Part shown: positions 16,240-24,595 of the stretch, one piece after another
Position numbering within the stretch: the stretch's first letter is position 1
Layout: each line of letters begins with the position of its first letter
Assembly (NCBI GenBank): GCA_028284635.1
Contig: JANQRJ010000017.1
Span: forward strand, 1-33,879
Reading direction: 5' to 3'
DNA: 33,879 nt
Source of the DNA: Pelagicoccus sp.
GTDB taxonomy: Bacteria > Verrucomicrobiota > Verrucomicrobiia > Opitutales > Opitutaceae
Notes under the pieces: generated by a model
Seen by the model: the letters and a program-made list of their open reading frames with translations, nothing else
Databases searched by the model: none
What the model was told of the DNA's origin: nothing
Position numbers and translations under genes: made by a program

Positions 16240-17604
16240 CTAGCGGTCCAGCACATCCAGCTCGGGCCACTGCTGGAGCTTGCGGTGCAGAGTGCGACGA
16301 CTGATGCCAAGCAGGCTGGCGGCTCGAGTGCGGTTGCCTCGGGCGTCGGCCAGGGCCTCGCGCAGGAGGCGCTTCTCGTTTTCCTCCTTGTCGAGCGGCG
16401 AAACGACGCGACCGGAGCCGTCGATAGAGCGGCTTTCGCCGCGAAACTTGGCTTCGAGATCGTAGTCGTGAATGACGCCTCCTCGGTGCAGCACGACGGC
16501 GTTTTCGGCGAAGTTGCGCAGCTCGCGGATGTTGCCGGGCCAACTGTAGCGACGCAGGCATTGCATGGCGCCGGGCTCGAAAGTGGGCGCCTCCATGCCG
16601 TTTTCCTCGGCGAATTCCTCGAGGAAGTGGTTGAGCAGCATGGGCAGGTCCTCGGCTCGCTCGCGCAGGGCGGGCATCTGGATCTGAACGACGTTGAGCC
16701 GGTAGTAGAGGTCCTCGCGAAAGCTGCCGTCCTTGGTCATGGCGAGCAGGTCGCGGTTGGTGGCGGCAACGAGGCGAGTGTCGACCTTTATGGACTTGGA
16801 GCTGCCGATACGCTCGAAGGTACGTTGCTCGAGAAAGCGCAGGAGCTTGACCTGGGTGGAGAGGTTTATCTCGCCGATTTCGTCGAGGAACAGGGTGCCG
16901 CCTTCGGCCATCTCGAAGCGGCCTACACGGCGCTCCGTGGCGCCGGTGAAGGATCCCTTTTCATGTCCGAAGAGCTCGCTTTCCAGGAGATTAGCGGGCA
17001 GCGCGGCACAGTGCACAGCGACGAAGGGGCCCTTGGCTCGGCCGCTGTTCTGGTGGATGGCTTGGGCGATGAGCTCCTTGCCGGTACCGGTTTCGCCTCC
17101 GATCAGCACGCTTGCTCGAGAGGGGGCGACGAGCTGGACGCGTTCGATGACGCGCTTGAGCTCGGCGGAGCTGCCAATGATCCCGTCGAAGCTGAACTTC
17201 ACGTCGAGGCGTTCGTGCAGCTGCTTGACCTCGGTCTCGAGATCGCGGGACTGCAGGGCTCGCTTGATGAGGATTTCGAGCTTCTCGAGATTGACGGGCT
17301 TGGTGAGGAAGTCATAGGCGCCGTGCTTCATGGCCTCGACCGCCGAATCGACGTCGCCATAGGCGGTCATCATGATGACGGGCGGGCGGTTGGCTAGGGT
17401 GAGGGCCTTGTCGATGACCTTCATACCCGACTTGCCTGGCATGCGCAGGTCGGTGAGCACGAGATCGAAGGTCTCGCTCTCCATGAGGTTGAAGGCCTGC
17501 TCGGCGTTTTCGGCGAGGTAGACGTCGTACGAATCCTCGAGGACCTGCATGAGGCCTTCACGGGTGTGACGCTCGTCGTCGACAATGAGAACAGTTGGCA
17601 CCAT
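16240..17604 (-). CDS. NtrC-family sigma-54 response regulator
   Basis: This 454-residue protein has three parts: a receiver domain (1-120) with acidic pair Asp9/10, phospho-acceptor Asp52, Thr80 and Lys102; a sigma-54 AAA+ domain (about 140-370) with Walker A GETGTGKE (170-177), GSFTGA (217-222) and Walker B (TLFLDEIG); and a Fis-type helix-turn-helix at the C-terminus (NRTRAASLLGISRRTLHRKL). When phosphorylated it should activate sigma-54 promoters. The sigma-54 contact loop reads GSFTGA instead of GAFTGA. The partner kinase is encoded just upstream on the same strand, with 185 bases of hairpin repeats between them. Targets are not evident; no clean -24/-12 promoter was found in the window. 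Confidence 0.95.
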   Translation of the reverse strand: MVPTVLIVDDERHTREGLMQVLEDSYDVYLAENAEQAFNLMESETFDLVLTDLRMPGKSGMKVIDKALTLANRPPVIMMTAYGDVDSAVEAMKHGAYDFLTKPVNLEKLEILIKRALQSRDLETEVKQLHERLDVKFSFDGIIGSSAELKRVIERVQLVAPSRASVLIGGETGTGKELIAQAIHQNSGRAKGPFVAVHCAALPANLLESELFGHEKGSFTGATERRVGRFEMAEGGTLFLDEIGEINLSTQVKLLRFLEQRTFERIGSSKSIKVDTRLVAATNRDLLAMTKDGSFREDLYYRLNVVQIQMPALRERAEDLPMLLNHFLEEFAEENGMEAPTFEPGAMQCLRRYSWPGNIRELRNFAENAVVLHRGGVIHDYDLEAKFRGESRSIDGSGRVVSPLDKEENEKRLLREALADARGNRTRAASLLGISRRTLHRKLQQWPELDVLDR

Positions 17605-17647
17605 GGCAGCGAAGATTGCTCAGGTCTTGAAGAGGGGTCAAGTGGGA

Positions 17648-17692
17648 AGGTTTGGCACACCCGTCCGCTTTGCGGACGGGTGTGCCAAACCT
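17648..17692. repeat. Perfect 21-bp hairpin between kinase and regulator genes
   Basis: The arms 17648-17668 and 17672-17692 are perfectly complementary with a three-base TTT loop. The outer end reads AGGTTTGGCACACCCG. As RNA this is a very stable hairpin inside the kinase-regulator operon. It could lower regulator expression, protect an mRNA end, or simply be a dispersed repeat. There is no adjacent U-run on the minus strand. Confidence 0.9.
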
Positions 17693-17768
17693 AGGTGTTT
17701 AGGTTTTAGGTCTTTAGGCTGTAGGCTCGCACCTTGATCCCTACAGCCTAAACACCTAAAGCCTAAAC
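17693..17768. repeat. TTTAGG-rich inverted repeat
   Basis: The stretch is built from iterated TTTAGG/CCTAAA units. TTTAGGCTGTAGG (17713-17725) pairs exactly with CCTACAGCCTAAA (17740-17752), and outer units (GGTGTTTAGG, CCTAAACACC) can also pair. It lies directly next to the 21-bp hairpin and before the kinase stop codon. It appears to be another dispersed repeat family. Confidence 0.75.
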
Positions 17769-17789
17769 TACCTGCGCAGCTGCGCTGCG

Positions 17790-18971
17790 CTAGCCTTCCA
17801 GCATTCGGATGCGGCGGTTTTCCTTGGGGAAGTCGAGCGTGACTACAGTGCCATCGCCGGGCTGGCTGTCGATTCCCACGTGGCCGCCATGCTCGCGCAT
17901 GATGCGCTGCACGATCATGAGACCGAGGCCGTTGCCATCCTCCTTGGTGGTGTGGTAGGGCTCGAAGACTCGAGGGAGATCGGCCTGCTGGATGCCGGAA
18001 CCGGTATCGCCGAACTGAAGGAAGATGCGTTCCTCGTCGCTGCGGGTCTTCACTTGGAGAGAACCACCGGGCTGCATGGCCTCCATGGCGTTTTTGATGA
18101 GGTTGAAGAAGACCTGTTTGAGCTGATTCTTGTCGGCCTGGACAATGGGGAGCTCGGAGCTGGTGCCCATGTCGACTTCCACTTCGACTGAGATTTCGCG
18201 ATCAGTCAGCTCGGAACGGACGAACTGCAGGACTTCCTCGAGCACTTCGTGGAGGTTGAGCAGCTGGAGATCAGGGCGCTGGGGACGGATGGCCTCGAGG
18301 AAGTTTTTCACGATGCCATCGAGGCGCTCGACCTCGCCCCGGCTGATTTGGAGCGAGTCGGCTAGCTTTTCGGTCGAGGGCGTCGCTTCGAGCTTCTTGA
18401 GCTGACGCTCCATCAGTTGGAGATGGATGGTGAGAGAATTGAGGGGGTTGCCGAGTTCGTGGGCCACTCCGGCCGCGAGGAGGAGAATGGAGGCGATCTT
18501 CTCCGACTCGAGATTCTCTTCGGAGGAGATCTTGTCGCGCGTGATGTCGGATAGCATGACCACGAATTGCTTGGCTCCCTCTTCCACCGGTTCCTTGAAG
18601 GGCAGGATGTAGATGCGGGCGTAACGGGGCTCTGGATACGTGAGTTCGAGTTCGCGCGAGCGAATGGAGTCCCGCAAAGGCTCTCCGTCGAGCAGACCGA
18701 GCGAGCCGCGTAGGCTGGGGATGAGTCGCCAGAGCACGGCCGAGCCTACATCGGCCTGATTGAAGCCTATCATGCGGCAGCTCGATTCGTTGGCGTACTC
18801 GACGACGCCGTCTTCGTCGACCACCAGGATGCCTTCGAGGGTGGTGTTGAAAATGGTCTCCAGGTAGGCGCGTTCCCTGGCCAGCTTTTGGGCGAGGTTG
18901 GCGAGATTCGTTACGTCGAGGGACTCGATGCGGCCCAGAACTCTGTCGAGAGAGGATTCTTTCCTAGCCAT
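17790..18971 (-). CDS. PAS-domain sensor histidine kinase, partner of the NtrC-type regulator
   Basis: From the ATG at 18971 the protein has 393 residues. A short helical N-terminus is followed by a PAS domain (about 35-145; [20 protein letters not shown]). A dimerisation domain has His171 in [13 protein letters not shown], and a GHKL ATPase has [18 protein letters not shown] and GNGLGLMIV. No membrane segment is seen, so it senses a cytoplasmic signal. The HELGNPLN box is typical of NtrB-like kinases paired with NtrC-type regulators. The frame is open to 19067, but the additional 32 residues look non-coding and I prefer MARKESS. It is transcribed away from the cytochrome c operon. Confidence 0.92.
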   Translation of the reverse strand: MARKESSLDRVLGRIESLDVTNLANLAQKLARERAYLETIFNTTLEGILVVDEDGVVEYANESSCRMIGFNQADVGSAVLWRLIPSLRGSLGLLDGEPLRDSIRSRELELTYPEPRYARIYILPFKEPVEEGAKQFVVMLSDITRDKISSEENLESEKIASILLLAAGVAHELGNPLNSLTIHLQLMERQLKKLEATPSTEKLADSLQISRGEVERLDGIVKNFLEAIRPQRPDLQLLNLHEVLEEVLQFVRSELTDREISVEVEVDMGTSSELPIVQADKNQLKQVFFNLIKNAMEAMQPGGSLQVKTRSDEERIFLQFGDTGSGIQQADLPRVFEPYHTTKEDGNGLGLMIVQRIMREHGGHVGIDSQPGDGTVVTLDFPKENRRIRMLEG

Positions 18972-19166
18972 AGATGCGGGCCAGGTTACGGAGACGAAAG
19001 GTGGTTTGGCAACCCTTCCAGGAGCCACTCGGAAGCTTGTCGGAATCCATGTTGCAAGATCTTGCATTGCATAGCCCAGGACGGGCTTTTAATCGGGCCT
19101 GTTGGAGACGCTTTGCTTCGGTCCTGCTTGATTTATGCGATGACCGGCTCTTATGTCCTGCCGAGT
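18972..19166. promoter_or_regulatory. Divergent promoter region with a 14-bp perfect palindrome
   Basis: This gap separates the kinase operon (minus) from the lipoprotein-ResB-CcsA operon (plus) and should carry both promoters. TGCAAGATCTTGCA at 19053-19066 is a perfect palindrome about midway, well placed to be an operator acting on both sides. No promoter hexamers could be assigned with confidence. Confidence 0.4.
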
Positions 19167-20252
19167 ATGGATTCGCGCCCGCTACGCATTTCGCTTCTCA
19201 GCTCCGTCTCGATCTCGATCCTGCTGTTTTCCGGCTGCCGAAAGGCGGAGGTCAGCGTATACCAAGCCCCTAAGGATCCGGTCGCCGAAACGAGAACCGC
19301 ACCGGCTTTGCAAGCAGCCGCGGAAAGAGACAGCGAAGTCGTCTGGACTGCGGATCCGTCTTGGGAAACGCTGCCGGCCACCCAATTCCGCAAGGGCAAC
19401 TACCGGGCCGCTACGGAAAGCGGCGAAACCGTAGAGATCTCGGTGTCCTCATTTCTTGGCGCCACGGGGGGAATCCTGGCAAACGTCAACCGTTGGCTCG
19501 GACAAGCCGGGCGGGAGCCGGTAACGGAAAGCCAGCTCGAGCAGATGGTTGGCAAACGAACCCTGCCCTCTGGCATCGAAGCCTCTTTCGTCGATCTGCG
19601 CGGAGATCCGCAGGACGATTCGGCAATCCGCATCATCGCAGCGACTTTCTTTCACGCCGGGCAGAGCTGGTTCTTTAAAATGAGCGGCCCGACCTCCGCC
19701 GTCGAGGAGCAGATCGAACCCTTCAGCCGCATGTTGGCTGGCTTGGAGATCAAGGCGAAAGCTCCGAGCGACTCGCAGGGAGGCGCGGCGACGCAGGAGG
19801 AAAAGATCGTGTTCGACACGCCGCAAGGTTGGGTCGAATCCCAGGGTTCAAGCCTGCGGCTGGCCAGCTTGAGCATAGAGAAGGAGGGGCTGCCTCCTGC
19901 GGACTTCGCCATCACCGCGTTTCCCGGCGACACTGGCGGCTTGACCGCTAACGTGAACCGCTGGCGACGCCAGATCGGCCTGCCAGCCTGGACCGAGGCG
20001 CAGGTGGTAGCCAATCAAACGCAGTTCACCAACGGGCAGGGACACGCCTTCCAGGTTTTCGACTTGAAGTCCGATCCAGACGGCGCTCGCGCGGCCGAAG
20101 ACCAGCGCATCCTCGCCGCCATCCATTCCAGATCGGACAAGTCATGGTTTTTCAAACTCCGCGGCGACGCCCTTTTGCTGGATACGCAACGCAACAATTT
20201 CCAGGCTCTTTTGGAGAGCGTGGACTTCGCCCCCAAGAACGACGTTCCCTGA
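19167..20252 (+). CDS. Lipoprotein with two tandem domain copies, first gene of the cytochrome c maturation operon
   Basis: From ATG 19167 the protein has 361 residues. A short basic N-terminus (MDSRPLR), a hydrophobic stretch and the lipobox LFSGC indicate a lipoprotein signal peptide; ATG 19140 is a longer alternative start. The mature part has two related halves of about 130 residues. Each contains FLGATGGILANVNRW or FPGDTGGLTANVNRW, then QxGxPxxTExQ, a middle part with D-x-(K/R)-x-D-P, and SWFFK(M/L). This is an internal duplication. No named family was recognised; the function is unknown. It ends one base before ResB starts, so an envelope role linked to ResB/CcsA is plausible but unproven. 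Confidence 0.85.
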   Translation: MDSRPLRISLLSSVSISILLFSGCRKAEVSVYQAPKDPVAETRTAPALQAAAERDSEVVWTADPSWETLPATQFRKGNYRAATESGETVEISVSSFLGATGGILANVNRWLGQAGREPVTESQLEQMVGKRTLPSGIEASFVDLRGDPQDDSAIRIIAATFFHAGQSWFFKMSGPTSAVEEQIEPFSRMLAGLEIKAKAPSDSQGGAATQEEKIVFDTPQGWVESQGSSLRLASLSIEKEGLPPADFAITAFPGDTGGLTANVNRWRRQIGLPAWTEAQVVANQTQFTNGQGHAFQVFDLKSDPDGARAAEDQRILAAIHSRSDKSWFFKLRGDALLLDTQRNNFQALLESVDFAPKNDVP

Positions 20253-20253
20253 C

Positions 20254-21420
20254 ATGAAGCCTCTGCTGAAACTACTTTCCTCCATGGAGCTGGCCATCGG
20301 CACGCTCGTCCTATCGATGGTCCTGATCTTCTTCGGCACCCTCGATCAGCAGAACCTGGGCATCCACGGAGCGACTGAAAAGTACTTCTACTCCTTTTTC
20401 GTCTACAGCGAGATACCCTCGCTCGGATTGAAGATACCCTACATGCCTGGAGGATACCTGCTCGGCTTTGTCCTGCTCGCGAATCTCTGCACCACGGCTT
20501 TCATTCGCTTCAAATTCTCCGCGGCCAAGTTCGGCATTTGGATGCTCCATCTCGGCGTCATTCTGCTCCTCATCGGCGAGTTCGTTTCCAGCGTCTTCCA
20601 GGAGGAAGCGAGCATGACCATCGACGAAGGCTCGAGCAAGGACTACACGGAGAGCTTCCGACTGGCCGAGCTCGCCCTGATCGACACCACCGATCCTGAG
20701 ATCGACACGGTCTACGCCATCCCCGATGCGATGCTGAAACGCGAACAGCAGGTGACCATAGACGGGCTGCCCTTCTCTCTCAGCATCGACGACTACATGG
20801 CGAACTCCATCGTACAGCGCCGGGCCCACTCCAACGCCGCGGCAAACAAGCTGGCTAACCGCGGCATCGGCCTGAACAACGTCGCTATCGAGATCCCCAA
20901 GACCGGCAAGACCGACGAGCGAAACATCCCAGCCACTCTGGTCACCATCTACACCAACGCGACCGGCGGCCAGCGTTCCGAAGTGCTTGGAACCTGGCTG
21001 GTGCGCGAGTTTATGGCTCCCCAGAGCTTCACGTATGAGGATCGCGAATACACGCTCACCGTGAGGCGCGAGCGCGAGTACACCCCCTACGAGATCACTC
21101 TGCTCGACTTCAGCCACGACCGCTATCTCGGAACGAATATACCGAAGAACTTCTCCAGCCAGGTGCTGATCAGCGACAAGCGCACTGGACTCGAACAGGA
21201 GTTCCTCATCTACATGAACAACCCGCTTCGCTACGACGACCTGACCTTCTACCAGCAAGGCTTCATGAACGACGACAAGACCTCCATCCTGCAAGTCGTG
21301 CGCAACCCCGGTCGCAGCCTGCCCTACATCTCCTGTACCATTCTTACCCTGGGACTGCTCTACCAATTCGGCTACGGCCTGATGCGCTACAACGCAAAAC
21401 GAAAGAAAGCCGCCGCATGA
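20254..21420 (+). CDS. resB: ResB-like cytochrome c biogenesis protein
   Basis: This 388-residue membrane protein has the ResB layout: an N-terminal helix (about 12-30, MELAIGTLVLSMVLIFFGTL), two further helices (about 66-85 and 92-114), a large periplasmic domain, and a last helix near 350-375. ResB (Ccs1) with CcsA forms the System II machinery that exports haem and attaches it to apocytochrome c. The periplasmic domain includes ITLLDFSHDRYLGTNIPKNF and YMNNPLRYDDLTFYQQGF, blocks shared by ResB proteins. Its stop overlaps the CcsA start (ATGA), which implies coupled translation. It is somewhat shorter than classical ResB, as in fused or split variants of this family. Confidence 0.9.
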   Translation: MKPLLKLLSSMELAIGTLVLSMVLIFFGTLDQQNLGIHGATEKYFYSFFVYSEIPSLGLKIPYMPGGYLLGFVLLANLCTTAFIRFKFSAAKFGIWMLHLGVILLLIGEFVSSVFQEEASMTIDEGSSKDYTESFRLAELALIDTTDPEIDTVYAIPDAMLKREQQVTIDGLPFSLSIDDYMANSIVQRRAHSNAAANKLANRGIGLNNVAIEIPKTGKTDERNIPATLVTIYTNATGGQRSEVLGTWLVREFMAPQSFTYEDREYTLTVRREREYTPYEITLLDFSHDRYLGTNIPKNFSSQVLISDKRTGLEQEFLIYMNNPLRYDDLTFYQQGFMNDDKTSILQVVRNPGRSLPYISCTILTLGLLYQFGYGLMRYNAKRKKAAA

Positions 21421-23315
21421 AACGCTACCTCGCTCCCATCTTCTCCATCCTTTTCCTGCTTCTGTACCTGGTCAGCAACTACAGAAACCAGACGCCAAAG
21501 TCCGACTTCGACTTCGATCTGCTCGGCTCCACTCCTGTCCTGCTCAACGGCCGTATCCAGCCGATGGATTCAGTCGCCCGCAACTCCCTGCTCGCCATCA
21601 ACGGCAAGCGCAACGCCAAGTACGAAGACGGCACCCGTCACCGAGCCATCGAGTGGCTCGCCGAGCTGATGCTCGACGGCAGGAAAGCGGAAACCCGTCC
21701 CGTATTCAGAATCTACGACGATGGGCTTCGCTCCATTCTGCCGACCAAGCAGCAGAAGGAGGACGACGAAGACGAACGCTCCCCCATCGCCGCTCTGCTC
21801 CTGGGCAAAGGCAGCTCCCAGTTCTACTACTCCTTCGCCGAGATCATGCCACTTTACGAACGCCTCCGCATGGACGCGATCGCCGCCTCCGAGTTCGATG
21901 CTAAGGAACGCAACCGCTACCAGACCGCGGTTATCGAACTGGTAAACGGCCTCGGTGTCTTCCACGCCCTGCGCAACTCCGTCCACCACGGCGAACTCGA
22001 CAGCTTCCGCGAAGAGCTCGAGATACTGCAGACCACGCTGCCCGCCGGCATCGAAGCCCTGAACAAGCAGCAGGCGGGCGAGACCTTCGACGAAGAAGCG
22101 CTCGCCAAGATGATCAGTTTCGCCCGCATCTACCAGAACTTCGAAAAGCAAGGGCACTTCTTCACCCATCCGACGCTACAAGCCGACGGCGAACTCGACT
22201 GGAAGAAAGCCGGCGCCTTGCTCGGCGAGATAAGCGCCGACGGAACGCCCAGCCCCACCACCCTCGCCTACGCTTCGATCGTCGACGCCTACCGCCAAGG
22301 CGACACCGAGAAGTTCAACGCCTCGGTAGCCGAATTGCACCAAGCTCTGCGCGACGTCTCGCCCCAGACCTTCGGAAAAAGCGCCGCCGAAAGGACCTTC
22401 AACTACCTCGAGCCATTCTACATCGCGATGGTCGGCTACGTCATGGTGCTCCTGCTCGCCATTGTTTCCTGGATACGCTGGCCAGAGGCCCTCAGCCGCG
22501 CCGCTTTCGCCACCGCCGCGCTCAGCCTGCTCATCCATACCGCAGGCATCGGCTATCGCATCTACATCATCGGCTACGCGCCCGTGATCAATCTCTACTC
22601 CTCGGCGATCTTCGTGGGCTGGGGCGCCGTCGTGCTGGCCCTCATCCTGGAGCGACTCCATCGAAACGGGATCGGAAACGTCGTCGCCTCGCTGGTCGGC
22701 TTCTCCACTCTGTTGGTGGCCCACCACCTGGGAGACGATGGCGACACGCTCGAAATGATGAGAGCGGTGCTCGACTCGAACTTCTGGCTGTCCACTCACG
22801 TCATCACCATCACGATCGGCTACTCGGCCACCTTCCTGGCCGGGGCGATCGCCCTCGTATTCGTGCTTATGGGACTGTTCACCGCTCGCATCACGCCGGA
22901 CATGGAGAAGTCCGTCAAAGGCATGGTCTACGGGATCATCTGCTTCTCCATGCTATTCAGCTTCGTCGGCACAGTGCTAGGCGGCATCTGGGCCGACCAG
23001 TCCTGGGGACGCTTTTGGGGTTGGGATCCGAAGGAAAACGGAGCCATTCTCATCGTGCTCTGGAACGCCGTCATCCTGCACTCTCGCTGGGGAGGCTTCA
23101 TCAAGACGCGCGGGCTCATGGCGATGGCCATCTTCGGAAACATAGTCACCAGCTGGTCCTGGATGGGCACGAATATGCTGGGCATCGGCCTGCATTCCTA
23201 CGGCTTCATGAGCGCCGCCTTCTACTATCTCGTAGGCTTCGTCGCGTCGCAGCTCGTTTTCATCGGCCTCGCTATGCTCCCCACCCAAATGTGGAAGAGC
23301 AACATCAAGGCTTAG
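21417..23315 (+). CDS. ccsA: CcsA/ResC-type cytochrome c haem-lyase subunit
   Basis: This 632-residue protein is longer than classic CcsA. One N-terminal helix (5-20) is followed by a soluble, probably periplasmic domain of about 300 residues. The CcsA membrane core lies from about 340 to the end, with roughly eight helices. The WWD haem-handling motif is clear (WGRFWGWDPKENG at 530-542). Candidate haem-ligand histidines are His461 (STHVIT) and His555 (VILHSRW). With ResB it carries out System II cytochrome c assembly. The N-terminal extension has no recognised fold and may contact the upstream lipoprotein or ResB; that is inference. Confidence 0.93.
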   Translation: MKRYLAPIFSILFLLLYLVSNYRNQTPKSDFDFDLLGSTPVLLNGRIQPMDSVARNSLLAINGKRNAKYEDGTRHRAIEWLAELMLDGRKAETRPVFRIYDDGLRSILPTKQQKEDDEDERSPIAALLLGKGSSQFYYSFAEIMPLYERLRMDAIAASEFDAKERNRYQTAVIELVNGLGVFHALRNSVHHGELDSFREELEILQTTLPAGIEALNKQQAGETFDEEALAKMISFARIYQNFEKQGHFFTHPTLQADGELDWKKAGALLGEISADGTPSPTTLAYASIVDAYRQGDTEKFNASVAELHQALRDVSPQTFGKSAAERTFNYLEPFYIAMVGYVMVLLLAIVSWIRWPEALSRAAFATAALSLLIHTAGIGYRIYIIGYAPVINLYSSAIFVGWGAVVLALILERLHRNGIGNVVASLVGFSTLLVAHHLGDDGDTLEMMRAVLDSNFWLSTHVITITIGYSATFLAGAIALVFVLMGLFTARITPDMEKSVKGMVYGIICFSMLFSFVGTVLGGIWADQSWGRFWGWDPKENGAILIVLWNAVILHSRWGGFIKTRGLMAMAIFGNIVTSWSWMGTNMLGIGLHSYGFMSAAFYYLVGFVASQLVFIGLAMLPTQMWKSNIKA

Positions 23316-23339
23316 CCGTATCCAGGAATCGACTACTCC

Positions 23340-23687
23340 ATGACTCGTAAGAATCCCCATGCTCTCGAGCCAGGCGAAACGCTCGCCGAAGACGTGTTCA
23401 ATCTAGACGGCAACCTCCTGTTCAGCCAAGGCAAGATCCTGACCGGCAAGCGGATCGAAACGCTCATGATGTGGGGCATAAGCTCCGTCGCAGTGACTGG
23501 AGGAGCGGACGCCAAGCCGCAGGTGGATCTCAGCAGCTTCTCTCAGAAGGCCATCCGGCAAGCCGAGAAACGCATCGAAGAACGCTATCGTCTCAACAAA
23601 TCCTCGCACCCCGCAGTCGAACTCATACGCCGCATCAGCGTGCAAGCCACCGCCCAACTCGGGAAAAGAGCGAACCGCCAGCCGTGA
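23340..23687 (+). CDS. Small conserved-looking protein of unknown function
   Basis: The protein has 115 residues. The N-terminal half (PGETLAEDVFNLDGNLLFSQ, then GKILTGKRIETLMMWGISSVAV) resembles the small beta domain often found before HD-GYP or related signalling domains, in which a 'leave the old state, new default' segment precedes the output. No catalytic domain follows. The C-terminal half is a basic helix. It starts 24 bases after ccsA and ends 29 bases before an HDOD gene, so it probably works with the HDOD protein as a split regulatory module. Function is not established. Confidence 0.72.
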   Translation: MTRKNPHALEPGETLAEDVFNLDGNLLFSQGKILTGKRIETLMMWGISSVAVTGGADAKPQVDLSSFSQKAIRQAEKRIEERYRLNKSSHPAVELIRRISVQATAQLGKRANRQP

Positions 23688-23716
23688 GCCGGACGCATCG
23701 CTTTCAATCATCCCCC

Positions 23717-24568
23717 ATGAGTCCCTCCCTGCAGAATCTCCTCGACGACCCAGCCTCCGTTCCCCCTCTCCCTCAAACCTACATCTCCATCAACGAAGCG
23801 GTGGAGGATCCCGAGTCTTCGTTTGAGGACATCGCCCATATCGTAGCGGAGGACGAGGACCTGGCCCCGCGAATACTGCGGCTCGCCAACAGCTCTTTCT
23901 ACGACTATCCCAGCCGCGTCAGCGCCATTCCAGAAGCTTTGAACGTCATCGGCCTCCAGCAGATCGCCAGCATGACGCTTGCCGCGAAGCTCCCAAGCAT
24001 CTGCCAGCCGACGCAAGACAGTCCGCTCGACGTCACCGAATTCTGGCGGCACTGCATTGCAGTAGGCCTCTGCTCGCGAATCATGGCCCTGGACCTGCGC
24101 GAAGCGAATGCGGAACGCTTCTTCCTTGCCGGACTCTTCCATAAAACCGGTCGACTCGTTCTCCTCAAGCGCGACTCGAAGCTGGCTGCCGACCTCCTCG
24201 ATCGTACCCAAAAGGAGAATACTCATCTCTCTACCCTAGAACGGGAGGCTTTCGGACTGGAATGCGGCGAGGTTTCTGCCGCCCTGCTCTCCCATTGGCA
24301 GCTTCCGGAGAACCTCCTGGATCTGGTCCACTACTACGCGAAACCGGTGCTCGCCAAGAACGCCGTCCGCGATGTGAGCCTGCTGCACATCGCCGATTTC
24401 ATCACCCAGTCCCTCGCCATCGGCAATGCAGGCGAGCGCTTCGTACCGGAATTCTCCGAAGCGGCTTGGGACTATAGTGGCTTGAAAGAGAGCCGCCTTT
24501 ACTACGTAGTCGAAGAGTTGCGACGACAAATCCTAGATGTGAGCCCCGTTTTTCTCCAAGCCCCATAA
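23717..24568 (+). CDS. HDOD-domain protein
   Basis: This 283-residue protein consists almost entirely of an HDOD domain (about 15-220). Typical blocks are the start LPPLPQTY-like VPPLPQTYISINEAVED; the segment IVAEDEDLAPRILRLANSSFY; AIPEALNVIGLQQIASMTLA; and FWRHCIAVGLCSRIMA. HDOD domains are catalytically dead relatives of HD phosphohydrolases that act as scaffolds in signalling. It lies between the small unknown gene and a histidine kinase, in the same direction with gaps under 30 bases, which fits a regulatory role in that operon. The ATG at 23717 is chosen because the domain begins shortly after it; no Shine-Dalgarno is evident. Confidence 0.88.
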   Translation: MSPSLQNLLDDPASVPPLPQTYISINEAVEDPESSFEDIAHIVAEDEDLAPRILRLANSSFYDYPSRVSAIPEALNVIGLQQIASMTLAAKLPSICQPTQDSPLDVTEFWRHCIAVGLCSRIMALDLREANAERFFLAGLFHKTGRLVLLKRDSKLAADLLDRTQKENTHLSTLEREAFGLECGEVSAALLSHWQLPENLLDLVHYYAKPVLAKNAVRDVSLLHIADFITQSLAIGNAGERFVPEFSEAAWDYSGLKESRLYYVVEELRRQILDVSPVFLQAP

Positions 24569-24595
24569 GCCACCCCCAGTCTACCCCCCCTCCTA

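Noticed and set aside
16123-17397. 424-codon plus-strand frame opposite the NtrC-type regulator
   Set aside because: Antisense shadow; the minus strand has full receiver, AAA+ and HTH motifs.
16240-17604. GSFTGA instead of GAFTGA in the sigma-54 regulator as evidence of lost activity
   Set aside because: Ser at this position occurs in NtrC-family proteins as far as I recall, and all other AAA+ motifs are intact.
17648-17692. TGGCAC...TTGC as a sigma-54 promoter in the 21-bp hairpin
   Set aside because: The spacing between TGGCAC and TTGC is several bases too long for a -24/-12 promoter; the bases are explained by the hairpin.
17648-17768. Clustered repeats as a CRISPR array
   Set aside because: There are no regularly spaced direct repeats with unique spacers and no cas genes in the window; these are inverted repeats.
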